A DNA stretch of 21,646 bases. It comes from an uncultured Eggerthellaceae bacterium. GTDB lineage: Bacteria; Actinomycetota; Coriobacteriia; Coriobacteriales; Eggerthellaceae. The notes under the pieces were generated by a model. It was not told the DNA's origin. It did not search any database and saw nothing but the letters and a program-made list of their open reading frames with translations. The translations under genes and the position numbers were made by a program. The DNA lies in contig CALBGP010000033.1 in assembly GCA_937892845.1 (NCBI GenBank), positions 1 to 21,646 on the forward strand, given 5' to 3'. Shown in pieces: positions 6,952 to 13,190 of this stretch. How positions within the stretch are numbered: position 1 is the stretch's first letter; the number at the start of each line of letters is the position of its first letter.

Positions 6952-7861
6952 AAGCATCCTGGAGGAATACAACGGCACCGTGAACGCGTTGGCGTCGGCG
7001 GCGTGCGCGATGTTCCGCGAGGGTTTCGCCGAACTCGTTGCGAGCCTCGCAGACTCTGACGGGCTGATACCCGATTCCCGCATCGCGGAGCTGAGGAGCG
7101 GCGTGGTCAAGCTGCTGAACGAGATAGGAGGGGCGGCGAACGAATCGGCGGCCGCCGTTGCATCCGAGTTCTACGATTCGGCGCGCGAGGCCGCGATCGG
7201 ATCCCCGCTTGGACTGTCTGCGTCCGCGAAGCCGCTTGACGCGGCCAACGACGCGGCAGTGTGTGCCATGGTGCAGGAGGTCGTCGAAAGCGGAGACCCC
7301 GCGCGGTTCGGCGACAAGTGCGCGCAGCGCATCGACAGCAACGCCCGCAAGGCATGCGCGGCGGCGACGGTGGAGCTCGGCGGAAGGGACAGGCTGAGGC
7401 CGAGATACGCCCGCGTTCCGCAAGGTTCCGAGACGTGCAGATTCTGCATCATGCTCGCGAGCCGCGGTGCGGTATACAAGAGCGAGCTTACCGCAGGCGC
7501 CATGAACCACTACCACCCGAACTGCGACTGCAAGATTGTCCCCGATTGGGGCGGCGGCATCGAAGGCTACGACGATAAGGTCGATTATTACTACGACGTG
7601 TACAGCCATCCCGAGAATCACCCTGAGATCAACGAGGCAATAAACGCCCGCCGCCGCGAGCTGTACCGGGAGAAGCACCCGAAGAAAGCGAAGGGCGGCC
7701 CTGTCAAATGGTCGGACCCGGAAATAGAGGCCCTTGCTACACCCGATGACGTCGCTTCATGGGCTCGCATCCAGGGATATCGAAGCGACGGACCGCTTCC
7801 TGCGGCTCCCGATCGAGACCCAGAAGGGCGCCATCGCGGGATTCAAGCACGCCGTCGATAG
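6935..7861 (+). CDS. MuF/VG15-like minor head protein
   Basis: A 308-aa protein whose ATG lies 17 nt before the portal stop. The N-terminal 130 residues are helical. Residues 160-204 hold the family signature: RVPQGSETCRFCIMLASRG with C168 and C171, then HYHPNCDCKIVPDWG with H194, C197 and C199, probably a metal-binding site. These proteins bind the portal and may be injected with DNA. From about residue 275 third codon positions stop being GC-rich and the reading appears non-native; coding quality passes to the +1 frame (7734-8285). The last 30 residues before the stop are probably out of frame, so the true product may be a longer MuF-zincin fusion. Confidence 0.85.
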   Translation: MNQVPESILEEYNGTVNALASAACAMFREGFAELVASLADSDGLIPDSRIAELRSGVVKLLNEIGGAANESAAAVASEFYDSAREAAIGSPLGLSASAKPLDAANDAAVCAMVQEVVESGDPARFGDKCAQRIDSNARKACAAATVELGGRDRLRPRYARVPQGSETCRFCIMLASRGAVYKSELTAGAMNHYHPNCDCKIVPDWGGGIEGYDDKVDYYYDVYSHPENHPEINEAINARRRELYREKHPKKAKGGPVKWSDPEIEALATPDDVASWARIQGYRSDGPLPAAPDRDPEGRHRGIQARRR

Positions 7862-8285
7862 ATACGGCGAATGCGATGTGGCGAGATTCGACTCGATATC
7901 CGATTCGGTGAACATGGGAAAATACGATCCTCTGACCTCCACCATCAAGATCTCCGACCAGGTAGATGACCCGTTTCTGACTGGTCTTCACGAGGCGATG
8001 CACGCTCTCGACAACCTCCGAAGTGGTAAAATGGAATCGTTGGATGATGACGCATACAGCAAGTCGATTATATCGTCCGTTAGAAAGAAATTGAGAGCAT
8101 CGAGCGACGGAAAATATGATGACCTGCTTTTTGCTTTTTCTGGGCTGAGGGCGTCGGCGGTGAAATATTATCGTCGAGAACATTGCGAGTTGATACCCGC
8201 AGCCGCCGAGGCATCTTATCAGGGGATACATAGCAAGCTTGGCGATGCTCTTCTCGAGGAGGTTCTGAAATATGATCAGATTTGA
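7734..8285 (+). CDS. zincin-like domain (possible MuF C-terminal toxin)
   Basis: An open frame of up to 183 aa from a TTG at 7734 (ATG alternative at 7746), +1 relative to MuF and overlapping it by 128 nt. It contains GLHEAMHALD, an HExxH zinc motif at residues 86-90, and a downstream ELIPAAAEA (152-160) that could give the third, glutamate ligand, as in gluzincin-type toxins. No good ribosome binding site precedes either start, so it is probably the C-terminal domain of the MuF protein, detached by a frameshift mutation or reached by +1 frameshifting. Counted GC for 8041-8220 is 86/180 (48%), against 67% in a sampled capsid line, pointing to separate acquisition. MuF-linked effector domains are known in phages; protease activity here is unproven. 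Confidence 0.65.
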   Translation: MLHPMTSLHGLASRDIEATDRFLRLPIETQKGAIAGFKHAVDRYGECDVARFDSISDSVNMGKYDPLTSTIKISDQVDDPFLTGLHEAMHALDNLRSGKMESLDDDAYSKSIISSVRKKLRASSDGKYDDLLFAFSGLRASAVKYYRREHCELIPAAAEASYQGIHSKLGDALLEEVLKYDQI

Positions 8286-8454
8286 CCCAAGATTCGACGA
8301 TGAAGACCGCGAACTCGGGCGCCGCTACATGGAGGATAACGAAGGTCTTGACCTGGATTCGTTTTTCGACAAGTACGCATCTCCCGAGCTGAAGGAGTAC
8401 AGCAGGCATCTCGACGAGGTTTACGCGCAAGTAAGAGCCGAAGGTTGTCGGTAA
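8272..8454 (+). CDS. 60-aa acidic protein, candidate immunity/partner
   Basis: The ATG at 8272 follows a perfect AGGAGG (8257-8262) inside the end of the zincin frame, and the two overlap by 14 nt. The product is very acidic (16 Asp/Glu in 60 residues) and helical, with RFDDEDRELGRRYMEDNEG near its start. It matches no family I recognise. Tight coupling behind a putative toxin domain and the acidic composition are what an immunity protein or inhibitor would look like, but it could equally be a small head-morphogenesis accessory protein. Confidence 0.6.
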   Translation: MIRFDPRFDDEDRELGRRYMEDNEGLDLDSFFDKYASPELKEYSRHLDEVYAQVRAEGCR

Positions 8455-8484
8455 GACCGCGCAGGGAAAGGACGGTGACGGGCG

Positions 8485-8832
8485 ATGTCGTTCGATGATT
8501 TCGAGGTCGTCGCATACAAGATCATGGCCTACCTGTCATCCTGCCTGAAGGGCGGTGTGACCCCGAACGTCGCAAAGGCGCGGGAGCTGTCGCGCGTCAA
8601 CGGGCTGTATTTCGACGCGGTCGTATCCTCGCTCTTCGACAAAGGCCTGGTTTCAGGCAATCTCATACGGGATATGAACGGCGAGCCCATCGAGATCTGC
8701 TCGCTGACGCTGACTTTGGACGGCGCCATCTTCCTCAAGGAGAACTCGAGGATGGCGAAGGTGCGCGAGACGCTCGGAGATGCATTCGAGCGCGTCTTGT
8801 CCGCTGCTGCGGCGGCATCATCGCTGCTGTAA
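8485..8832 (+). CDS. YjcQ-like winged-helix phage protein
   Basis: A 115-aa protein starting at ATG 8485. It follows the YjcQ-family plan: VAYKIMAYLSSCLKGG at the start, a middle helix pair ending in LFDKGLVSGN, a β-hairpin, then LTLDGAIFLKENSRMAKV and a small helical tail rich in alanine. YjcQ proteins are small winged-helix-like phage proteins of unknown role, often found near head genes of phages and prophages. Here it closes the segment before a terminator. It may regulate transcription or contact the preceding proteins. Confidence 0.7.
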   Translation: MSFDDFEVVAYKIMAYLSSCLKGGVTPNVAKARELSRVNGLYFDAVVSSLFDKGLVSGNLIRDMNGEPIEICSLTLTLDGAIFLKENSRMAKVRETLGDAFERVLSAAAAASSLL

Positions 8833-8865
8833 AACATGCCGTAAGCAGCTCAATAAATCGGAATC

Positions 8866-8891
8866 AAGCCCGCCGCACGGTGGGCTTTTTT
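8866..8891 (+). terminator. rho-independent terminator
   Basis: AAGCCCGCC, loop GCAC, GGTGGGCTT (one G-T pair) followed by a run of T to 8891. It separates the portal/MuF segment from the scaffold-capsid segment. Confidence 0.8.
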
Positions 8892-8924
8892 CATGCCCGC
8901 GCACGGAGGCCGCGCGCGGAACCG

Positions 8925-8961
8925 CGCCCGCATGGGCGCCCGTACCGACGCCCGCATGGGC
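8925..8961 (+). repeat. two copies of CGCCCGCATGGGC in the scaffold leader
   Basis: CGCCCGCATGGGC lies at 8925-8937 and 8949-8961, 24 bp apart. Each contains the small inverted repeat GCCC-GCAT-GGGC. They lie between the terminator and the scaffold ribosome binding site. The frame is open here (ATG at 8893), but the strong ribosome binding site is at 8970-8977, so this is likely an untranslated leader. Confidence 0.55.
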
Positions 8962-8982
8962 ACGAAACGAAAGGAGCGAAGC

Positions 8983-9438
8983 ATGGAGGGAATGGAGACC
9001 CCCGCAGCCGAAGGGGCCGCGCCGGAACCAGAACCGACAGGAGCCGAGCAGAACGCAGCGGAGCCGCAGGGCACCGACTGGAAGGCCGAGGCACGCAAAT
9101 GGGAGGCACGCGCCAAACGCGCCGACAAGGCGGAGCGCGACCTCGCGAAGGCCACGGAGCGCGCTGAGGCGGCTGAACGCAAGCTCGCAGCCCGCGAAGC
9201 CGCGGAACAGCACGCCGAACTGGTGCGCAAGGTGGCTGAGAAGCACCGCGTCGACCCCAGATACGCCGCGCTGCTCACCGCAGACGACGAAGAGGGGCTG
9301 ACCGCCCAAGCCAAGCTCATAGGCGAACGCTTCGCAGACCCCGTGCCCAGCGACACGGGGAAGCCCGCGAAGGGCATCAAGCCGGATGCAGCCGATGACA
9401 TGCGCGCGTTCGCGGCGCAGTTCTTCGGCGGCAAATAG
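8983..9438 (+). CDS. capsid scaffold protein
   Basis: A 151-aa protein. I chose ATG 8983 because AAAGGAG ends a few bases before it; the upstream in-frame ATGs lie in a repeat-containing leader. The N-terminus is acidic and rich in Ala, Glu and Pro; residues about 30-90 are a long charged coiled coil (KAEARKWEARAKRADKAERD); the C-terminal part ends DDMRAFAAQFFGGK. This resembles DUF4355/gp20-type scaffolds, which guide shell assembly and then leave the prohead. Position directly before the capsid gene supports the call. No protease gene is seen nearby. Confidence 0.85.
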   Translation: MEGMETPAAEGAAPEPEPTGAEQNAAEPQGTDWKAEARKWEARAKRADKAERDLAKATERAEAAERKLAAREAAEQHAELVRKVAEKHRVDPRYAALLTADDEEGLTAQAKLIGERFADPVPSDTGKPAKGIKPDAADDMRAFAAQFFGGK

Positions 9439-9462
9439 AAACCAACCGAAAGGAGCAGCCAC

Positions 9463-10356
9463 ATGGCCGCAATCATCACCAGCAACTTCACCATGCCCGA
9501 GCAGTTCGCAGACGGCATCTTCAAGAAAGCGCAGAGCGAGTCCGTGCTCGCCCGCCTGAGCGGCGCGCGCCCGCAGAAGTTCGGCAAGGGAAACGTCATG
9601 GTGCTCACCGCGCCCCCCAAGGCCGAGGTCGTCGGCGAAGGCGCCCAGAAGTCCGAGACTCCCAGCACCTACGCCTCCAAGGTCGTGACCCCCATCAAGA
9701 TCCAGGTCACCATGCGATGCAGCGATGAGGTCAAATGGGCTGACGAGGATTACCAGATGGGCGTCCTCTCTGACATGATGGAGAACGCGGGCGTATCCCT
9801 CGGCCGCGCCCTCGACCTCGTGGGCATCCACAACCTCAACCCCCTCAAGGGCACCGCTGACGCAGGCCTGACCGACCACATCAGCGCCACCACCAACAAG
9901 GCCACGCTCAGCGGAACCAAGTACAACGCCGCCGTCGAGGCCGCCGCCGGCCTGGTCATCGCCAAGGGCTACAGCCCCGCGGGCTTCGCAGCCGACCCCA
10001 CCCTGGCCTTCGGCCTGGCCACCGAGAAGGACGCGGACGGCAAGAGCCTGTACCCTGGCCTGGGCTTCGGACAGTCCATGACCTCCTTCCTGGGCATGGA
10101 GGCCGCCGTCGGCGATACGGTTTCCGCAAAGAACGAGGCCACTGAGGCAACCAAGCTGCTGGGCGTCGTCGGCCAGTTCGACGCCTTCCGCTGGGGCGTG
10201 CAGCGCGACATCGCGGCCAAGCTCATCGAGTACGGCGACCCCGACGGACTGGGCGACCTGCAGCGCCTGAACCAGGTCGCCATCCGCGCCGAGATCGTCT
10301 ACGGCATCGGCGTGCTCGACAAGGACGCCTTCGCCCAGATCGTGACGGGCGCATAG
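9463..10356 (+). CDS. HK97-fold major capsid protein
   Basis: A 297-aa protein with AAAGGAG before its ATG. It begins directly with the conserved shell domain, without a long delta domain, consistent with a separate scaffold. Recognisable stretches are LTAPPKAEVVGEGAQK (N-arm and E-loop region), MRCSDEVKWADED, the long helix ending GRALDLVGIH, and the C-terminal GVQRDIAAKLIEYGDPDG with an AEIVYGIGV strand. Codon use is the most biased of the region, with almost only G or C in third positions, as expected for the most abundant product. Confidence 0.93.
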   Translation: MAAIITSNFTMPEQFADGIFKKAQSESVLARLSGARPQKFGKGNVMVLTAPPKAEVVGEGAQKSETPSTYASKVVTPIKIQVTMRCSDEVKWADEDYQMGVLSDMMENAGVSLGRALDLVGIHNLNPLKGTADAGLTDHISATTNKATLSGTKYNAAVEAAAGLVIAKGYSPAGFAADPTLAFGLATEKDADGKSLYPGLGFGQSMTSFLGMEAAVGDTVSAKNEATEATKLLGVVGQFDAFRWGVQRDIAAKLIEYGDPDGLGDLQRLNQVAIRAEIVYGIGVLDKDAFAQIVTGA

Positions 10357-10359
10357 GCC

Positions 10360-10512
10360 ATGGCGGAATACATCCACATCCCCACAGGGACGCATGTGGA
10401 GGCGGAGGGGGTTCTTCCCCCTTCGCTGTTCCGCCCAGCGTCGGAGAAGGCCGAACAAAAGCCCGCGCCGCGCAAGCGCACGGGCAAGAAGGCGGCCGAA
10501 GAAGGCAGGTGA
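10360..10512 (+). CDS. 50-aa post-capsid protein
   Basis: A short gene from ATG 10360, three bases after the capsid stop, to TGA 10510-10512. The product has a short ordered head (MAEYIHIPTGTHVEAEG), a linker and a strongly basic alanine/lysine tail (PAPRKRTGKKAAEEGR). Short proteins of this type often follow capsid genes. The basic tail could bind DNA or the capsid interior. Its stop overlaps the next GTG start. A GC-rich hairpin (10406-10422) lies in the coding sequence. Confidence 0.6.
   Translation: MAEYIHIPTGTHVEAEGVLPPSLFRPASEKAEQKPAPRKRTGKKAAEEGR
10406..10422 (+). other. strong hairpin after the capsid gene
   Basis: AGGGGG, loop TTCTT, CCCCCT forms a stable stem inside the small gene that follows the capsid. 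There is no T-run of terminator type. It could slow ribosomes, attenuate transcription or protect the capsid mRNA 3' end. Confidence 0.4.
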
Positions 10513-10928
10513 GCATGATGCCCAAGACTTTCTGCACGCCTGATGAGTACGCGGTTCGGTACGGCGATGCGGCAGACCCCGCCGCGCTCGCCGAATGCCT
10601 GGAAGAGGCGTCTCGCGAGATCAGGCGCGCGGTCGAGGATGCGGGGATGGGCGCCAAGCTGTCCGACCCCGAATACCTCATCGACTGCCGCAACGTGTGC
10701 CGCGACATGGCTCACCGCGTTCTCGGCAGCTCCATGCCCGTGGGCGCCACATCCTACAGCCAGAGCGCGGCGGGGTTCTCGGAGTCCTACAGCTTCGCAA
10801 CGCCCTACACCAGCATCCGCCTCAACAAGGCCGACCGCGAGCGCCTGGGAATCAAGCGCAAGGGCGCGGCAGCATCCGTGCGCGTGGCCGTCCATGGGCG
10901 CGACGGCGCCCCCGTGGAGGGGTGGTAG
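10509..10928 (+). CDS. head-tail connector (Gp19/Gp15-like)
   Basis: A protein of 139 aa from the GTG at 10509, which overlaps the previous stop as GTGA; ATGs at 10515 and 10518 are alternatives. The N-terminal part, with FCTPDEYAVRYG, then DPAALAECLEEASREIRRA, is the helical pattern of the Gp19/Gp15/Gp42 head-tail connector family, which forms the ring bound below the portal. A central Ser/Tyr-rich part (SYSQSAAGFSESYSF) precedes a basic C-terminal tail. Being the first of four neck genes supports the call. Confidence 0.8.
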   Translation: MSMMPKTFCTPDEYAVRYGDAADPAALAECLEEASREIRRAVEDAGMGAKLSDPEYLIDCRNVCRDMAHRVLGSSMPVGATSYSQSAAGFSESYSFATPYTSIRLNKADRERLGIKRKGAAASVRVAVHGRDGAPVEGW

Positions 10929-10930
10929 CC

Positions 10931-11257
10931 GTGCAGGGGATGGAAATCACCGTCAAGCGTCCGAGCACCGACTACTCGACGGGCGAGGCGGTCACCACAT
11001 GGGAATCCGAGACCGTCGGCGACGTCCTGGCATGCCCTGGCTCTACATCCGACCTCGCCGACGCCATGCGCCCGAACGGCGACCGCATCGCGTACACCCT
11101 GGCATTCCCGAAGGGGTACGCGGGCGGGAGCCTGAGGGGCGCCCGCGTCGTAATCGGCGGGGAGGAATTCGAGGTGCAGGGAGACCCGCGCCCCGTCCCG
11201 CTCAACTGCCCGACACGTTGGAACATGAGCGCCGAGGTGGTGGCTGTCGATGGCTAG
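10931..11257 (+). CDS. head closure / head-tail joining protein
   Basis: A 108-aa protein. GTG 10931 is preferred because GAGGGGTGG lies at a proper distance; ATG 10940 is too close to any ribosome binding site. The sequence is mainly β: MEITVKRPSTDYSTGEAVT at the start and RVVIGGEEFEVQGDPRP towards the end, resembling SPP1 gp16-type head-closure proteins with a small barrel. It likely seals the head and offers the tail-docking surface. Assignment rests on β pattern, size and gene order. The end overlaps the next gene by 8 nt. Confidence 0.7.
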   Translation: MQGMEITVKRPSTDYSTGEAVTTWESETVGDVLACPGSTSDLADAMRPNGDRIAYTLAFPKGYAGGSLRGARVVIGGEEFEVQGDPRPVPLNCPTRWNMSAEVVAVDG

Positions 11258-11528
11258 GGTCAAGGTGAAAATCAACCTCGACGGCATCCGCGCATTCAAC
11301 CATCAGGGAGCCGTCGTTTCGGAAATCGAATCGATGGGCAGGGCATCGAGGGATGCCGCGAACAGGATGTGCAGCGCCGACCGCATGGATAACATGCCGT
11401 TCGAGATGGTGAGCAGCGAAAACATCAAATGGCCAGTCGTATCCGTGTTCGCGGCCTCACCCCATGGGAAATACGCGCAGGCCAAGAACCGCGTTCTGAG
11501 CAAGGCCATCAACGCGGCTAGGAGGTGA
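11250..11528 (+). CDS. HK97 gp10-like neck/tail-completion protein
   Basis: A 92-aa protein starting at ATG 11250 within the end of the previous gene. It opens MARVKVKINLDGIRAF, followed by a helical EIESMGRASRDAANRM and ends YAQAKNRVLSKAINAARR. Size, the alternating strand/helix order and position fit the HK97 gp10 family, which completes the tail end joined to the head. It is short for that family, and the sequence match is loose, so gene order carries much of the weight. Confidence 0.62.
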   Translation: MARVKVKINLDGIRAFNHQGAVVSEIESMGRASRDAANRMCSADRMDNMPFEMVSSENIKWPVVSVFAASPHGKYAQAKNRVLSKAINAARR

Positions 11529-11530
11529 CC

Positions 11531-11878
11531 GTGGATATCGAGAAACGTGTGAGGGACGTCATGGCGGCCGCCATGGGATGCCCGGTGCTGTTCGAGGTGC
11601 CAGGCAAGCGCCCCAAGTCGTTCGTGACCGTGGAGCTCACGGGGGACGATTCGAGGATGCACGGCGTCTTCCATACCGCGCAGCTGGTCGTCACGTGCTG
11701 GGGAGCAACCAGGGCGGAGGCGCGCGCCCTCGCCGATGCGGTCATCGATGAGGCGTGGCTGCTCCAGGACGGGGTTGGGATCATGGAGGCGTCGCCGCTT
11801 TCGGCGTACCGCGACCCTGACCCCGACACGGGGGCGCCGCGTTACACGGTGACCCTTCAAATCAAATATTCGGTCTAG
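11531..11878 (+). CDS. tail terminator-like protein
   Basis: A 115-aa protein. A near-perfect AGGAGGTGA at 11520-11528 precedes it; the GTG at 11531 has the right spacing, whereas the in-frame GTG at 11525 overlaps the Shine-Dalgarno itself. The protein starts with a helix (DIEKRVRDVMAAAM), then strands VLFEVPGKRPKSFVTVEL, a helix EARALADAVIDEAW and a final strand YTVTLQIKYSV: the α/β layout of tail terminators, which cap the tail tube and fix its length. Its stop lies inside the following terminator hairpin. Confidence 0.72.
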   Translation: MDIEKRVRDVMAAAMGCPVLFEVPGKRPKSFVTVELTGDDSRMHGVFHTAQLVVTCWGATRAEARALADAVIDEAWLLQDGVGIMEASPLSAYRDPDPDTGAPRYTVTLQIKYSV

Positions 11879-11898
11879 CCCGCTTCGGCGGGCTTTTT
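11877..11898 (+). terminator. rho-independent terminator-like hairpin before the tail tube gene
   Basis: AGCCCGC, loop TTCG, GCGGGCT and a run of five T. It overlaps the stop of the tail-terminator gene and lies 20 nt before the ATG of the tail tube gene, so no promoter fits between hairpin and that gene. Confidence 0.75.
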
Positions 11899-11918
11899 GT
11901 TTGCAAAAGGAGGCAGAC

Positions 11919-12503
11919 ATGGCAGCAACGGAATTCAAGGCCAACGCCAAGGCCAACATGTCCGACGCCAAGGGACTCGCAGGCGGATACTTCTTCGCCG
12001 CACCGCTCGGCTCCAAGAAGCCGACCGACGAGTCCACCGCGCTCGACGAGGCGTTCAAGTGCATGGGCTTCATCGGGGAGGACGGCGTCACCTTCGAGTC
12101 GGAAACCGACTCCGAGAAGCTCAAGGACATGAACGGCGACGTCGTGCACGTGTCCGTGACCAGCCACGACGAGACCGTGGCCATGGTGCTCGGCGAGTTC
12201 AAGAAGGGCGTGCTCGAACTGATGTACGGCAGCGGAAGCGTCACCGACGCTTCGGGCAAGATGACCGTGCACCAGAACGGGGCCGAGGCCCCGCATGTCA
12301 TCGGCGTCTTCGAGCTGGTGCTCAAGGATGGCCGCAAGCTGCGCCGCCTCGCCCACGACATGCAGGTGACCGAGCTCGGTTCCCTGTCCGTCAAGGCGGG
12401 CGAGCTGTTCGCGCGCGAATGCACCTTCACCGCCTACAAGGATGAGGAATCGGGCGACTACTACACCGACTACGCGGCATCCACCGAGACCAGCGTCGGC
12501 TAG
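11919..12503 (+). CDS. major tail (tube) protein
   Basis: A 194-aa protein with AAAAGGAGG before ATG 11919. It contains KANMSDAKGLAGGYFFAAPL at the start, then a β-rich body with GEDGVTFESETDSEKLKDMNG and DVVHVSVTSHDETVAMVLGE, and ends in a short acidic/tyrosine tail. This matches the phi13-type/lambdoid tail tube layout, a β-sandwich that stacks into hexameric rings. The strong ribosome binding site and GC-rich third positions fit high expression. It precedes the tail chaperone pair, as usual. Confidence 0.85.
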   Translation: MAATEFKANAKANMSDAKGLAGGYFFAAPLGSKKPTDESTALDEAFKCMGFIGEDGVTFESETDSEKLKDMNGDVVHVSVTSHDETVAMVLGEFKKGVLELMYGSGSVTDASGKMTVHQNGAEAPHVIGVFELVLKDGRKLRRLAHDMQVTELGSLSVKAGELFARECTFTAYKDEESGDYYTDYAASTETSVG

Positions 12504-12513
12504 GCGGTACGGG

Positions 12514-12807
12514 ATGGCGAACAAGGAAAAACCCGTCATCGTGGACGGTATCGAACTCAAGAGCATCCGCCTCGACGTCAACGAGGATATCGAGTTCATG
12601 GAGGCCTTGGCTGATTCCGAAGACCCCGAACTCGACGACGGCGAACGGCTCCGCGCCGCGATCAAGCTGTTCCGAACCGTGTTCGGCACAGATTATCCGC
12701 GCATCAAGCGCGAGTTGCGCGCCAAGAACGGCGGAGAGCTCACCATCGGGCAGCTCACCCAATTCATGGCCAAGACCATCAAGGCGGTGGCCGAGCTAAA
12801 AAACTAG
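12514..12807 (+). CDS. tail assembly chaperone, short form (G-like)
   Basis: A 97-aa protein from ATG 12514 to the TAG at 12805-12807. It has an N-terminal strand (KPVIVDGIELKSIRLDVNE), an acidic helix and the charged helix AIKLFRTVFGTDYPRIKREL, ending IKAVAELKN. It corresponds to lambda gpG: it holds the tape measure protein while the tail tube polymerises. The final codons CTA AAA AAC TAG form a slippery sequence that permits extension into the -1 frame. Confidence 0.85.
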   Translation: MANKEKPVIVDGIELKSIRLDVNEDIEFMEALADSEDPELDDGERLRAAIKLFRTVFGTDYPRIKRELRAKNGGELTIGQLTQFMAKTIKAVAELKN

Positions 12808-13190
12808 CCTTCCTCGCGTTCGCCAGGCGCGACCACGGCGAGGCGCTCACGGCGGATTTCCAGCAGTTCTACGGGCTGGACATCGACGCCGTGGCGCCAG
12901 CCCGCGCCGCGCTGCTGGCGCAGCAGCTCCCGCGTGAATCGCGGCTCGCCCGCATATCGAACCCCGCGGCTGAGTGGGGCGGCGCTGAGCGGCTGCTGCA
13001 CGCCATCGAGTATGACCTCCGTGTGCTCGCATGGCAGGCGACCGAGGACGGCATGAAGGGGCGCAGGCCGCCCAAACCGCTCCAGACGCCTGAGGACGGC
13101 GCGAGGATGCGCGACAGCATCGAGAAGGCGGACAGGGAGCGGATAGACAGGATCCTGAACATGAAGGGGGTGATGGACGATGGGAACTAG
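12514..13190 (+). CDS. tail assembly chaperone, -1 frameshift product (G-T-like)
   Basis: If ribosomes slip -1 at 12798-12804, translation continues in the frame open to the TAG ending at 13190. This adds 128 residues starting LAFLAFARRDHGEALTADF, for about 225 aa in total. The extension has no good independent start near the junction, reads as a natural protein directly from the slip site (LAFLAFARRD, then FQQFYGLDID), and ends just inside the tape measure gene. This is the conserved G/G-T organisation of long-tailed phages: the extended form recruits tail tube subunits. The short form should dominate. Confidence 0.85.
12798..12804 (+). other. -1 ribosomal frameshift slippery heptamer A AAA AAC
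   Basis: In the zero frame the codons are AAA AAC followed at once by TAG. Slipping back one base re-pairs both tRNAs on AAA AAA. The heptamer is one of the canonical -1 sites and lies exactly where the chaperone frame must change. Confidence 0.9.

Noticed and set aside
8893..8982. N-terminal extension of the scaffold from ATG 8893 or 8932
   Set aside because: The segment is a repeat-rich, arginine-rich reading with no ribosome binding site, while AAAGGAG is well placed for ATG 8983.
8818..10458. Very long open frame (546 aa) on the - strand opposite scaffold and capsid
   Set aside because: It is the antisense shadow of strongly GC3-biased genes; no ribosome binding site, no recognisable domain, and low-complexity Gly/Leu/Val composition.
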